Assembly: GCF_963678975.1 (NCBI RefSeq)
Contig: NC_089272.1
Location: forward strand, 39,003,391-39,067,390
DNA length: 64,000 bases
From: Dysidea avara
Taxonomy: Eukaryota > Porifera > Demospongiae > Dictyoceratida > Dysideidae
Direction: 5' to 3'
Shown: positions 34,901 through 46,279 of the stretch, one piece after another
Layout of the letters: every line of letters starts with the position of its first letter
How positions within the stretch are numbered: position 1 is the first letter of the stretch
Translations under genes and position numbers: made by a program
Notes under the pieces: generated by a model
The model's database searches: none
Told to the model about the DNA's origin: nothing
The model's input: only the letters and a program-made list of their open reading frames with translations

Positions 34901-37900
34901 TAACAAGCTAGAAACATTGTATCTCAATGAAAACTTTCTTGGAACAGGTGTGAAAGTAATAGCAAATGCTTTAAAGCAGATTTCAAGCCTAAAGACTCTT
35001 AATCTTAATAGTAATCAAATACCCGAATCTGTTGCAGAGAATTTAGCTGCTGCTCTCTTAAACAATAAGTCATTACAAGTTGTAGCATTAAGTGAAAATA
35101 ATTTGACGGCTAAAGGAGTCGAAAGAATTTCACAAGCACTGAGCACTTTATCAGGGTTACAGACTTATAATATCAACAATAATTACAGTACTGAGGAAGC
35201 AAGTGATGCTATTTCATCGGTGATTTTGAATAACCCGTCTTTAACCTATGTGTATATTAGTGGAAACAATCTTCAAACTGGTGTGGTAAAGATCGGAAAT
35301 GCTTTAAATTCTACACTCATTAAAGAACTGAACTTGAGACATAGTAACATTTCTGAAAAAGATGCTTCAAGCTTAGCTCTTGCTGTATCTAATCAGTTTT
35401 ATCTGGAAGTATTTTCTTTTGAAGGTAACAATTTGGGCATAAATGGAATCATAACAGTTGTGAAGTCGTTAAGCACCATAAGCAAATTAACACTAATCAA
35501 TCTTGATAACACTTCCCTCACTGAAGAAGCTGCTGATGCCATTGCTCTGGCAATATCAAATAATCATGGATTAGAGCAACTGTATCTTGGGAACAGCAAA
35601 CTTCGTACTGGGGGAATCAAGATTGCCAAAGCTTTAAAAAATTTGTCAAAGCTAAGAATATTGGATTTCAATGATAGTGGCATGTCCGCAGTTGTAGCTG
35701 ATGAATTAGCATCTGCTATTGCATGTAATTCTTCTCTAGAAGATCTTAGGTTAAGAAATAATAAACTAAAGACAAGTGGTATTATAAAAATCGCAGAATC
35801 ATTGAGTTGCATGTCAACATTAAAACTTCTTAATATTCGACAGAACCAAGTCACAGAAGAAGCTGCAGATGCCTTATCATTGGTAATATTGAGCAACACT
35901 AAAATAGAACAAATGTGGCTTGGTGATAATAAACTGCAGGCTGGAATAATTAAAGTTCTAAAAGCACTGAAAGTAATGCCAAAATTAAGGGCATTGGATA
36001 TTGAGAGTAACCAAATACCAGAAAATGTTTACGATCAGTTAGCAACTTTTATGCACTATGGTAATGTAAGCACAACTTTACACACTTTGTACTTGGACAA
36101 TAACAATTTATGTTTCTCAGGAGTGAAAATTATGGAAGCTTTATGCCATTTCACTAGCTTGAGAACATTAACTTTAATAGGTGTTAACATGACAGGAGAA
36201 ATGACTGATAAACTAGCAGTTGCTATACCCAATATGACTTCACTACAGCAATTATGGTTAAAAAACAACAACTTGGGAACTGATAAAGTAATAACAATAG
36301 CTCAATCACTGAGTGTGTTAACAACAATAAAACAACTTAGCCTTTCAGGAAATCAAATCACAGAAGAAGCAGCAGATGCAATTGTGTCAGCAATACGCAG
36401 TAATGATACATTGGAAAAGTTATATCTTAGTGATAATGATCTTCGAGCAGGTATACTAACAATTGCTAATTCTCTCAAGGACATTTCAGCTTTAAGGGTA
36501 TTGTACCTAGACAATAACAGCATTCCGGATATGGTGTACATAAAATTGGCTAACATTATTGCCAACATGCGTTTAGAAGTTTTAGATTTGTCATTTAACT
36601 GTCTACAACACTCTGGAAAATCTATCTCACAGGCTTTGTGTAACATCAACACCCTTACCTCACTGTGTTTAAATAACTGCTTCATTACAAGTGATGGTGT
36701 TAGTGATTTAGCAGCTGCTATTATGAAGAACAATGCATTAAATTCTCTGTATTTAGCTAAGCTGTTAACAACAAGTGGAGTAATATCAATTTGCCAATCT
36801 TTAAAATGTTTATCTACATTGAAGAATTTGAACATTGGTAGTAAAGAAGTTGATAGTAGTGCTGCAGAAGCCATAGCATCAGTAGTGATGAGTAACAAGA
36901 ATATAAACTGGTTGATCCTTAATAGTTGCAAACTTCAAGATAACACAACTAAAGTACTGAGAGCTCTTCAGATTGTGTCATCGGTCACTGTTTTACACCT
37001 TGGGTATATGGACATGTCTGATAGTGTGGTAACTGATTTAGTATTAGCCATTAATAACAATCCTCTCCTTAAAGAATTAAACTTGTGTGGCAATCTGCTA
37101 TCAAACAGTTTGATTGAGATAACACAAGCTTGTAAAAAAAGGAAATATTTAATTGCTCTAGATATACAATGGAATTGTGTTGATCCTTCTGCAGTTACAG
37201 AACTAGCTCAAGTAACTGGTACTATCAACACTCTTGAAGTACTCTTTATGGGTGGCTTAACTCTAAACTCCAATGAAAAATATATCGATAACTTAATTTT
37301 GCATTTAGAACACTTTTGCTCCTGTTTTAATGCATTAGATGTGATTTCAGTTGCAAAATGTCAAATGGTAGAGATTTTAAACTATGAACTTCAAAGACAC
37401 AAGACATCCAGCTATATGAAGATAAACTATGATACTGATTATCCATTATTTAATTATGCTGATTCAATTGTAATCATTGAACTTTTTGATTCATGCTTAA
37501 CAAGCAAACACGAATTTCTTGCAACTTACCAAAAAGCTAAGCAAAGTTTGTCACAAGTTAATGCTGCTACATATGTTTATTTACTTCCAGTCATTTCAAA
37601 GGTGAGAGTTCTTGATTTGGAGCAAAGTAATATAGATGAAGTTGCTGCGTTTGAACTAGCAGCTGTTCTAGGATGCAATAATGTCCTTGAGCAATTATGG
37701 CTTGGAGGTAATCAACTAAGCAGTGCTGGTGCCATCTTTATTTTGAACTCACTGGTACACTTGTCAACACTAAAAGCACTTGATCTGAGTTTTAATAATA
37801 TAGGCTCCCAATCAGCTGATAGTGTAGCAGCTGTTATTCAGTGTAATCCAATGTTACAATACCTGGGCCTGGATGGTAATGACTTGATGGACACAGGAGT

Positions 37901-38546
37901 TGTGACCATTTGCCATGCACTGAAATGTATTACTAAGTTGAGAGTATTAAGCTTGAGTAGTAATGGAATTACTGATAGCGCAGTAGAAGCAATTACTTTT
38001 GCAATTTCTCACAACAATCGTTTGGAAGATTTGTCACTTGGCAATAGCAAATTGAAATGTGAAGGAATATGTAAAATTGTCCATTCTCTTAAAAGTCTAT
38101 GCCGACTAAGAAAACTTGATTTGTTTTGCAACAAACTTACCCAACAGGTTGCAGTTGAATTGGTAGTAGCCCTGTGTAAATGTTATACTATTCAAGAACT
38201 ATGTCTAAGTGACAGCATGTTGGAAACTGAAGGAGCAATAAAGATCTTTGAATCATTAAAACACAAATCCAAACTACAGGTGTTAACACTTAGTAATAAT
38301 AACATTACTGATGAAGCAATTGATGAATTGTGTTTAGTATTAGCACAAAATCCTAGACTACAAGTTCTGTTACTTGGTGGAAACAAGTTACAAACAGATG
38401 GAGTAGTAAGAATTGCACAAGTTGTTAAACGTGAGAACACAATAATGCGTTTGCTGGTTCTGTGCGAAAATAGTATAAGTGAGCAAGGAAAAGAAGAAAT
38501 TAAAATGATATTTTCAGAAAGCACACTTATTCATGTTTACACATAA
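31945..38546 (+). CDS. NACHT-LRR main exon of NLR gene (about 50 LRRs)
   Basis: After the CTTTACAG acceptor the split codon joins in frame with the Death exon; 2200 codons run to the TAA at 38544-38546. A helical linker (about 31945-32250) leads to the NACHT ATPase: Walker A GAPGMGKTT at 32283-32309, Walker B-type LLVGFDEYFD at 32527-32556, then the winged-helix region with the FLHVAIQEFLVTYY motif near 33187. From about 33985 to the end there are some fifty 28-residue leucine-rich repeats, broken once by a non-LRR segment at about 37290-37590. One repeat near 36757-36775 lacks one residue relative to the paralogue at 1-4116, removing its conserved Asn. The frame has no defect, so the gene looks functional. 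The expected role is a cytosolic sensor that oligomerises through NACHT and signals through Death; the ligand is unknown. The LRR part is far longer than in vertebrate NLRs. Confidence 0.9.
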
Positions 38547-39368
38547 CAATGCTGTCTGAATAATGCAAGTATACCTAACATGCTGATAATGGCAAAGGAT
38601 ATTACATAGATTGCACACACTGTGTTTACCAGTACACAATACACACACTAAATTTGACATTATTTTAAGTACAGTTAGATTTGAATTAGTCACCTGTAAG
38701 CATTTACATAATTTCCTTTTACAGCACATTGCATAATATTATTATATTACTAGTATTAAAATGTTAAACAATTGAAGTACTGTACTGTATAAGATTAGAG
38801 ATTGCTGACATAAGTCGCATGATGTGACTCAAACAAGTCAGCATGTTACAACATTCTTTATAAAGCTAAGATCGAGAATGTCAAAACCATAAATGTGATG
38901 AATCCACATAAATTATGGATAAAATGCATGAGATACATGATGATATTACAAATCAAGTTAAGGCTCCTGTGCACATAATTTATGATGTTACAACATGAAG
39001 TGGCATGTAGCCATTCTGTACATAATAAGCTTTCAGTCAGTGTATAGTATCTAATGTATCTGGCATTGTGGTCAGTGATGTGTGTATTGCGGTTTCTGGT
39101 AGCACAAATGCAGCTCCATATAAGAGACCATAATAAGTCAAGCAGGTACTCCAGGTAGTGGTATACATAGCTATGGGTAACAATATTGTTTCTCTGAGTT
39201 ATCTGTTTGGCCATTACTCTAACTCTGTTTTCTGTCTCCCAAAAAGCCTCTTGACCAAGGTAAAAGTTCTCCTCATTTAATTTCCATATAACACATACAC
39301 ATTTGGTAGACCCATAGAATACCGTAATTTGCTTTATTTTTGTGCAAAAAAATTTCGTGATAAAAATA
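38547..39368. other. 3' flank of the NLR gene
   Basis: The first 60 bp match the 3' flank of the paralogue (GCTGTCTGA.TA.TGCAAGT). The rest is AT-rich with nothing assigned; the 172-codon minus-strand frame at 38858-39376 shows no domain and is probably chance. Confidence 0.4.
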
Positions 39369-39637
39369 CCACACAAAAACAGCCAAGCTGTGAAAAAATG
39401 GTGCGGCCTTAAAAAGCCTGGGTGAAAAAAGTTGTAAAATCAAAGGTGGCGGCCAAGAGATGGCTGCAATGATGTTAATGCTAATAAATTTTAACAATGC
39501 ACACAGCCATTATTAAAATTTTTAGCATTAACATCATTGCAGCCATTTCTTGGCCGCCACCTTTGATTTCACAACTTTTTTCACCCAGGCTTTTTAAGGC
39601 TGCACCATTTTTTCACAGCTTGGCTGTTTTTGTGTGG
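39369..39637. mobile_element. fold-back MITE, GGCGGCCAAG family copy 2
   Basis: The arms start CCACACAAAAACAGCCAAGC and end with the complement. Internal TTTGATTTCACAACTTTTTT and GGCGGCCAAG blocks match copy 1 (9083-9407). The 3' flank GGCCCCAAAACCAGC..GGCTGACTTTGAGG also recurs next to copies 1 and 3. Confidence 0.8.
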
Positions 39638-39987
39638 ATTTCACTCCTTTTTGTACTTTACAAGGCCCCAAAACCAGCCTATGGCTGACTTTGAGGTTTG
39701 TCTTTACTCACATTTCTTCTTTTCTATGTAGATACAATGATGATTATTGAAGACAGACTTATAAATGAATTTCATTGCATGATTTAATTCAATATTTGAT
39801 AATATTATTGTAATACTCTAATAGAGTGCACAGTTTTTTTGAGGACTTCTAATAGAACATACATAGAATGTTCTAGAACAGTCTAGAACTTCTATTGGTA
39901 GATCTATGAAATTACAAACGTTTGACTATAAGCAGATTTCAACTAGAAATTTCATTTATAAAGCAGAAATTAAGTGAGGTGATCAGT

Positions 39988-40130
39988 CAAGGTAGCAGTG
40001 GTTCAGTGGTTAAGGATGCAGGTGTTAGGTATGGAGGTCCCTGGTTCGAACTCTGGTAAGTTTTTTTTCGACATTTTTTGCACACCTTTTAGTTTTTTTT
40101 CGACATTTTTTGCACACCTTTTTACCCCGT
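39988..40130 (+). mobile_element. tRNA-derived SINE (head at 39991-40060)
   Basis: A polymerase III A box TGGTTCAGTGG (39999-40009) and B box GGTTCGAACTC (40043-40053) sit 33 nt apart as in a tRNA, but the acceptor arms do not pair well. It is followed by a tandemly doubled TTTTTTTCGACATTTTTTGC unit of about 31 bp, so a SINE is more likely than a tRNA gene. Confidence 0.6.
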
Positions 40131-41985
40131 GGTGACTGCTCTATTAGAGTATCTCGATCCGCGATTTTACACTTGCTTAGTTTTTGCTTTATAACTTTTT
40201 TGCTGTAACTCTATTGCTATTGAAACTATCAAAAGGCATTGCTACGATGATCAGCCTATCTACACACCAATTTTCAAGTTATTTCTATGCTTGGTTTACC
40301 CTGTAGCCGTGACAGAAGTTTGATCTGTTTTTACGTGAATAAACGTCCATAACTCCTTGAATACTACTCAGACTTACAACAAACTTGGTACGTGAATCCA
40401 CCGTTACACGTTCTTAATTTGTGCCAAAGATCGAGGCAATCGAGTTACACGTTTGCATTTTATAGCAATTTTTGCAAAGTGTGCGAAAAGAAATCGAAGC
40501 CCCCGTAGCCCCCCGTACGGCATAAGAAGAAAAAAACGAAGAAATTAAAACGAAATATTGGACGCCCATATCTCGCAAATGGCTGTTGCGAATTTAATCT
40601 AATTTGCTGTGTGGCGTACCCTACCTGGGGGACAACTATAATGCAAAAATAGTGTGCTTTGGAGAAGAGGCCATGGAGCTATGCATGCGTGAAAAAGCTG
40701 TTTTCTTTCTTCCTGTAAATATACTCACGGTGTGGTCGCCGGCTTTCTTGGCCGCACGACACACTACCGTGTGTCTTGATTTTCGTATGATTTACGTGAA
40801 TGACTGTTCTATTAGACTAGTTCGATCTTTTATAAAAAATTTCGTACAAGTTTTTGCATACGAAAATTATTTTACAACGAAAAAAGCAAATTACAGTATG
40901 TGGGAATATTGGTAAAAGAACCAGGAATAATTCCGGAATAATAGTTACAGTACAATATAAAATTCTCTTCAAAGCACCTCAAACACTGCTAGCATACAAC
41001 TGGAATGAAGATCGGTAGAGCATTCATCTACCCTAATAAAGCAGTCACCAAAGAGTAAATGATTGCTCTATTAGAGTATCTGGCTACAATTTATGCTTGT
41101 TTCTACAATTGCAGAAGAAAACAGATTATATTTAACTGTTTACTGGGATCACTTCATCAAATTTAGGAAATAATTTGGGGGAATAATAAATACAGAAAAA
41201 GATTAACAGGAAGCTTTAAGAGCATATTCCACTGGTCCCTGGAATAACTCTTTGATTATAAACCTTAAGCTTCCAACTTCAGTAGTTCAATTGTTGTCTG
41301 ACTTGATAATGTTAGCTAATTTACCTGAGTTTCTGATATGTACATTGTGAGCACAAAAATGAATAATTATAATTATTTTGATAATGAGACGTTAATCATG
41401 GTCTGTAGTGTATTTGTGCATTATCATGTAGAGTGGCTAAGTGATAAATAAAACTGTTCATGTTTTGGTTAAAGTACTGAACTTGGTACAATATTTGCTT
41501 CATTCATACTATTTCATATTAAATATGGTGCCACCGTGCCATTAAAATAAGAACTTTTCCAAGAAATGCATTAACATTAATATTGTAGGAGTATGAACTT
41601 CATTTCAAAACAACACCATTAGTTGAATTTGCTGAGAATTTGGAGACCAAATCACTTTACAGTCATTATTAATTTTATGAGTCAATGATAAGACATTAGA
41701 CATGATAATGGTAATCAAGTCTTTACCAAGCACAAGATGGTGTGCATCTTATAGGGGATCAGGCATACACTAATTGTTAGCAAACGGACACTGATACAAT
41801 TATATAAAGTGAAGGTAGGACATCATGTGGTTACTGCTACAGCAACCATATGATGTTTACCTTGACTTAATATATGTATAGTGTATACTGTAGTAGTAAT
41901 TTTCTAGCAATAGACACACACATACACACACACGTATATACTCACATACACACACAAGTATAAGGAAAATTAGATATTTTAAATT
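40131..41985. other. intergenic, probable decayed transposon sequence
   Basis: GTGACTGCTCTATTAGAGTA words (about 40130, and variants near 40800 and 41050) recur, as they do near 4490, 23480, 30770, 39815 and 58170. No gene is seen. A short CA-rich run lies at about 41920-41962. Confidence 0.4.
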
Positions 41986-41989
41986 AGAT

Positions 41990-42160
41990 TAGGAATTTTT
42001 TAAAAGGAGGTAGCTTACACTTGCATATATAGTGGACATTTATTTAATCCTCAATCCAATTCTTCATTTTATATACTGCATAGCCATGACTGAATTGGGA
42101 ATTAAATGTCCACTAATATATCCGCAGGTGTAGACAACCTCCCTTGTTTTACTACTTTTA
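41990..42160. mobile_element. fold-back MITE
   Basis: AAAAGGAGGTAGCTTACAC and its partner GTGTAGACAACCTCCCTTGTTT, plus TAGTGGACATTTA and TAAATGTCCACTA, form nested inverted arms around 42080. Confidence 0.7.
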
Positions 42161-43526
42161 TTTGATCCTTAATTTTCCAGTGTTGTTTGCATAAGTATGA
42201 CTGGTGAACCTGTGTCAAAAGAAAGAATGGGACAATACATACTTACATATTCTATGCCATAAATCAATTTTGTGTCTAAATGCGTGCCCTAGACATTTTC
42301 ATAATAATAATACATTCCCTCATGCTTAATGTTAAAATGCACGTTAGCATAAAGATAGAAGCTATCAGCATTTCTATGCTATGTATACAGAGTCATACAC
42401 ATGCACTTAATCAGTCTAGTCTACTGTTTCTTAACTACTTTATTTACAGCAACATAAGATGGATTAGTCTACAATTACATAGTCTGTTAGTCAATTAGTC
42501 TGTTATAAGCATTTTAATTTAACTGACAGTGCCTGCAATATACAGTACTTAGGTATAGATTGCTTGATATTGTTATAGTCAAAGATATATCTTCTAGCAA
42601 TAAGTTCTACCAGTCTATAAAAATTATAGGTATTAGTGCTGGCATATAATTATTTGCCGAGAGTATTGGTAGGGTCCCATGTAGTTTTAAAGTTAAGGAG
42701 AAATATTTTCAGCTTTGGGAATCTGATCAAATTATGAGTGATTTTTAAAAGTGATTCAGAAGTGATGATAAAAACTGATTTTTTTTCTGCTATACAGAAT
42801 ATCACTTAATTGTACTGTATGTGTTTGGCATTGCTGTTGGACTACTGAAACAAATAAAATTGTCGTCAATGACAAAATACTTGGCTGCTTGCAGTCAAGT
42901 ATGTTAATGTTAGTGATATGCAGTGTGTGGTGACCACATACTGTAGTATTGCACAATACAAGAATTTGGTCAATTGTAGTTGTGTATAAGACTTTTTATG
43001 CCAATGAACAATATACAGTAGTATAATTATGACTGTTAATATGAAATGACATGACTACATACATGCAATAAGGACACAATCTGAAGGAATTCCTGAGAGT
43101 TTTGAGATCAATCACTTTTGTTTTATTAATGCACTTCAGAAGTGGCAGTTACTATAATTACTTTTCAGTAGCTAACTCCACAATACTGATATGATATGTG
43201 TAGGTGCAGTGAAACACTGAGATGCATACTTGCATGTACGTATAGCTTTGCAAACCTTTAGTCTACTAAGCCTGCAAATCAAATAAGTGTTAATTACATG
43301 AGTAAGCAGCCATAGAATAGGATGCTAATAAATACAGGCACACAATGACACTAGTATCACTTTTGATGAGACTTCCAATATAGCTGCATGCAATCTCCTG
43401 AAATTACATACAATACACATTGGTTTCAAAAAAATGATCTTTATACATGACTCAACTACAAGTACGTGGTAGCTAGCTGACCCATCAATTCTCGGAAAAT
43501 TTTAGCTACTCTATCAAAGTACAGTA
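42161..43526. other. intergenic, nothing recognised
   Basis: AT-rich sequence without a supported gene. The segment 42280-42470 is similar to 45830-46030 (TGTGTCTAAATGCGTGCCCTAGACAT; TTTATTTACAG.AACATAA.ATGGATT), that is, to the sequence around the last exon of the minus-strand receptor. This is probably a partial duplicate. Confidence 0.4.
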
Positions 43527-45000
43527 TAGTGGAACCTCCCTTATCTGGGGCATCTGGTTTCAGTGGAATGGAATGGTGGAATGGACTGATAATGGTGGAA
43601 TGGTGGAATAGAACGGTACTTAGGTAAATTCGATTAGCATTCACCTCTTTAAACACCACCTTCTAACAAAGACCACCTCTTTACAAAGACTGTTTTACTT
43701 TAATATCTAAATTGTTGTTTTAGAGCCCTATAAGACAGTCTTATTGATGAATTGTGTGCCACATGTTATGTCTAGAAAAGCCAGTGATATCTGATTTATG
43801 ATACAGAACAGTAATAGCTATATACCCCATACAAGAAGAGCTTGGCTATACAAAAAAAAAGAAGTGTCCACGAAACTAAAAGCAACTGGTAACTAAAGGA
43901 GCTAATATCTGGTGAAGCCAAGAAATGAATGTTAATATATACTGGCAACTAAGTATAATCTACTATAATCTATATAACTTTGGTCCTTTATCATTGACTT
44001 GTGCAATCTGACTGTATTCCTAGTTAATTCCCTGTAAATCTAATAGGCTAGTAAATTGCTACCTTTCTCAATAGTCCAGCATTGTAGAGGAGAAAAAAGG
44101 TGGCTAAATTACTAGCCAATTAGAGTTACAGGGGAATGCAGCAAGACTGTACAAGTCAGTGATACAGGACCAAATTATTATAAATTATAGTGAGTTATTT
44201 GCCAGTATTTCTTGGCCTTACCCAAATATTAGCTCGTTTAGTTGTCAGTTACTTTTAGTTTGATGGGGACGTCACTTTTTTACAGCCAAACTGTTTTTGC
44301 ATGGGTATATTGCTGTATTACAAATCAGATATCACTCTAGCTTTTCTAGGCATGTGGTGCACAACTGATCATTAAGACCATCCTATGGGGATACACTTTA
44401 AAGCAACAGGATAGCAGCAATTTAAACATTAAAGTAAATGGTCTTTATAAAGAGGTGGTATTTGTTAGAAGGTGGTCTTTGTTATAAGATGGTCTTTATA
44501 AAGAGGTGACCACCAATTGAAATTACCAAAGTACTGTTCCATTCCACCATTCCATTCCAGTCCACCATTCCATTCCACTGAATCCAGACACCCCCTTATC
44601 TGAACCTCTATTATCCAGGCACCTCCATTGTCTGGACAGCCCAAATTAGTAATGTGGCTTGTAGTTTATTGACCATAATGAAGTTTGGTTTAGATGAAAA
44701 CACAAGGAGGGAGCCTAAAGGTTGCTGTTTACCTGTTTGGTGGCTTGTTTATTCTACCAATAATAACTACTGGTTGGTTGCTTGGTGATAATGCCTTTTT
44801 ACAGCCCATGCAGGGTAGTGACCATGAATGCTCTGTAGTGACTTTCCCCTCTGCCCACTAAACTGCACAGCACTAACTGATAGCAACAACAATTTAAGTT
44901 AGTCACATTAGCATAATAGCATGTTATTCTTAGTTATGGACATTTCTGAGATACAGACAGTGGTATGTACCTGACCGCCCGGATAAGAGAGGTTCCACTG
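43527..45000. mobile_element. 1.5-kb fold-back element with pogo-like ends
   Basis: The outer ends TAGTGGAACCTCCCTTATCT and the complement CAGTGGAACCTCTCTTATCC are flanked by TA (43525-43526, 45001-45002). Inside, two arms of about 500 bp (about 43553-44075 and 44090-44590) are inverted copies, starting with GGAATGGAATGG-rich blocks and meeting near 44080. The right flank of the symmetry (about 44600-44970) has no left partner. No transposase frame was seen. Confidence 0.75.
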
Positions 45001-45258
45001 TATTTAGTATAGCGTGACTACTTTATTAATGGTATGCTACAAAAGAGATGCAAGATAACTTTTGTCAGGCATTATCCATTGGTCATTCCTGTTCCCAATT
45101 CTACAGGTGTATATACTGAACTCAACTGGTAAAAAAATACCTAATTTTGAGCAATAACGGGAAAGGTCTAGAGAAGTGATTGTAGCTGAGAGTGTTTTGA
45201 TAAACTGTTGAGAAATTGAAAGGTTTGGACATGTCACCAAACTACATTGCTATATTAG

Positions 45259-45770
45259 CAGTGTTGGGCAAGTTACGTTTTAAAAGTAACTAGTTACATA
45301 TTACATATTACTTGCAACTAAACTATTTAGTTACAGTTACATATTACCCATAAAATAATAATATTACATATTATATTACTTTGTGTCCACAGCCTTAAAC
45401 TGTCACATGTGAAACTACCACCTTATCACGTGACATGATTGCGTTGTTGGACAATGTGCTAATCTTGATTATAGGTAAGAAGCTGGTGAATAAACTCCAT
45501 TCAGTAGGCTTCATTACTTTGTTGTGGTTAGGCATTACTCAGTGGATTACTAATGAGATTAGTAACTTCGTTACTTGTAGTAATAATATTACATAATATT
45601 AGATTCATTACAGTAACTATATTACTTAGGTAACACGTTACATTTGCAAGTAAAGTAAGTTGAGTTATATTACCTGTTTTTATAGCGTATTTCGTTATAT
45701 TACTTAGTTGCCACAAAAGTAATAATATTACGTAACGCGTTACATAAGTAATGCGTTACTCCCAACACTG
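45259..45770. mobile_element. hAT-like MITE (CAGTGTTGGG ends) copy 1
   Basis: The ends CAGTGTTGGGCAAGTTACG and GCGTTACTCCCAACACTG are inverted. An exact 8-bp duplication TATATTAG flanks it (45251-45258, 45771-45778). It is full of GTAAC/GTTAC words. It lies just 3' of the receptor gene. Confidence 0.85.
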
Positions 45771-45992
45771 TATATTAGTTACATTTAGTTACCTGGCACT
45801 AGACATACTGTGCATTAATATTAATTTTGTGTCTGAATGTGTTCCCTAGACATCTGCTTTGCTTATTGTGCAGTATTATTCCCTTGTGCTTATAAAATAA
45901 TGTTAAAATGCATGTGAGCATAAAAATTGTACAGTAGCATAGAGAAAATACCAGCATTTATATACCATGTATACATGCTTAATCAGCCTAGT

Positions 45993-46279
45993 CTACTGTT
46001 TCTTAACTATTTTATTTACAGTAACATAACATGGATTGGTCTGCAATTCATCTCTGCTTCCATAAACCAGATTTTCTACTTGGCAATCATTTTGGTTGTG
46101 ATTATTTTCAAAAACAGTATCAGTGTTTGCTCTATCTTTGAGCTGTTTATGTTGTTGATGCTTGTAACATATTCTGGTAATGATGATAGTGATCAATGCA
46201 GTAACAACAAGTGTGATAATAAATGTGATCACTATACTGATAGCAACTACTGCTCCTGTTGTGAGGTCATTTTCATTAT
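45993..46279 (-). CDS. receptor exon 6: transmembrane segment and cytoplasmic tail
   Basis: The acceptor TTTTATACAG precedes DNENDLTTGAVV, then a long Ile/Val/Thr-rich span ending at the basic stop-transfer RICYKHQQHK. The tail has LVYGS and NPCYVTV tyrosine motifs and ends KIVKKQ before the TAG. Confidence 0.8.

Noticed and set aside
38858..39376. 172-codon minus-strand frame
   Set aside because: No domain, low-complexity hydrophobic patches, and it ends in the fold-back MITE; probably chance.
39991..40060. Functional tRNA gene
   Set aside because: The A and B boxes fit but the acceptor stem pairs poorly and a SINE-like tail follows.
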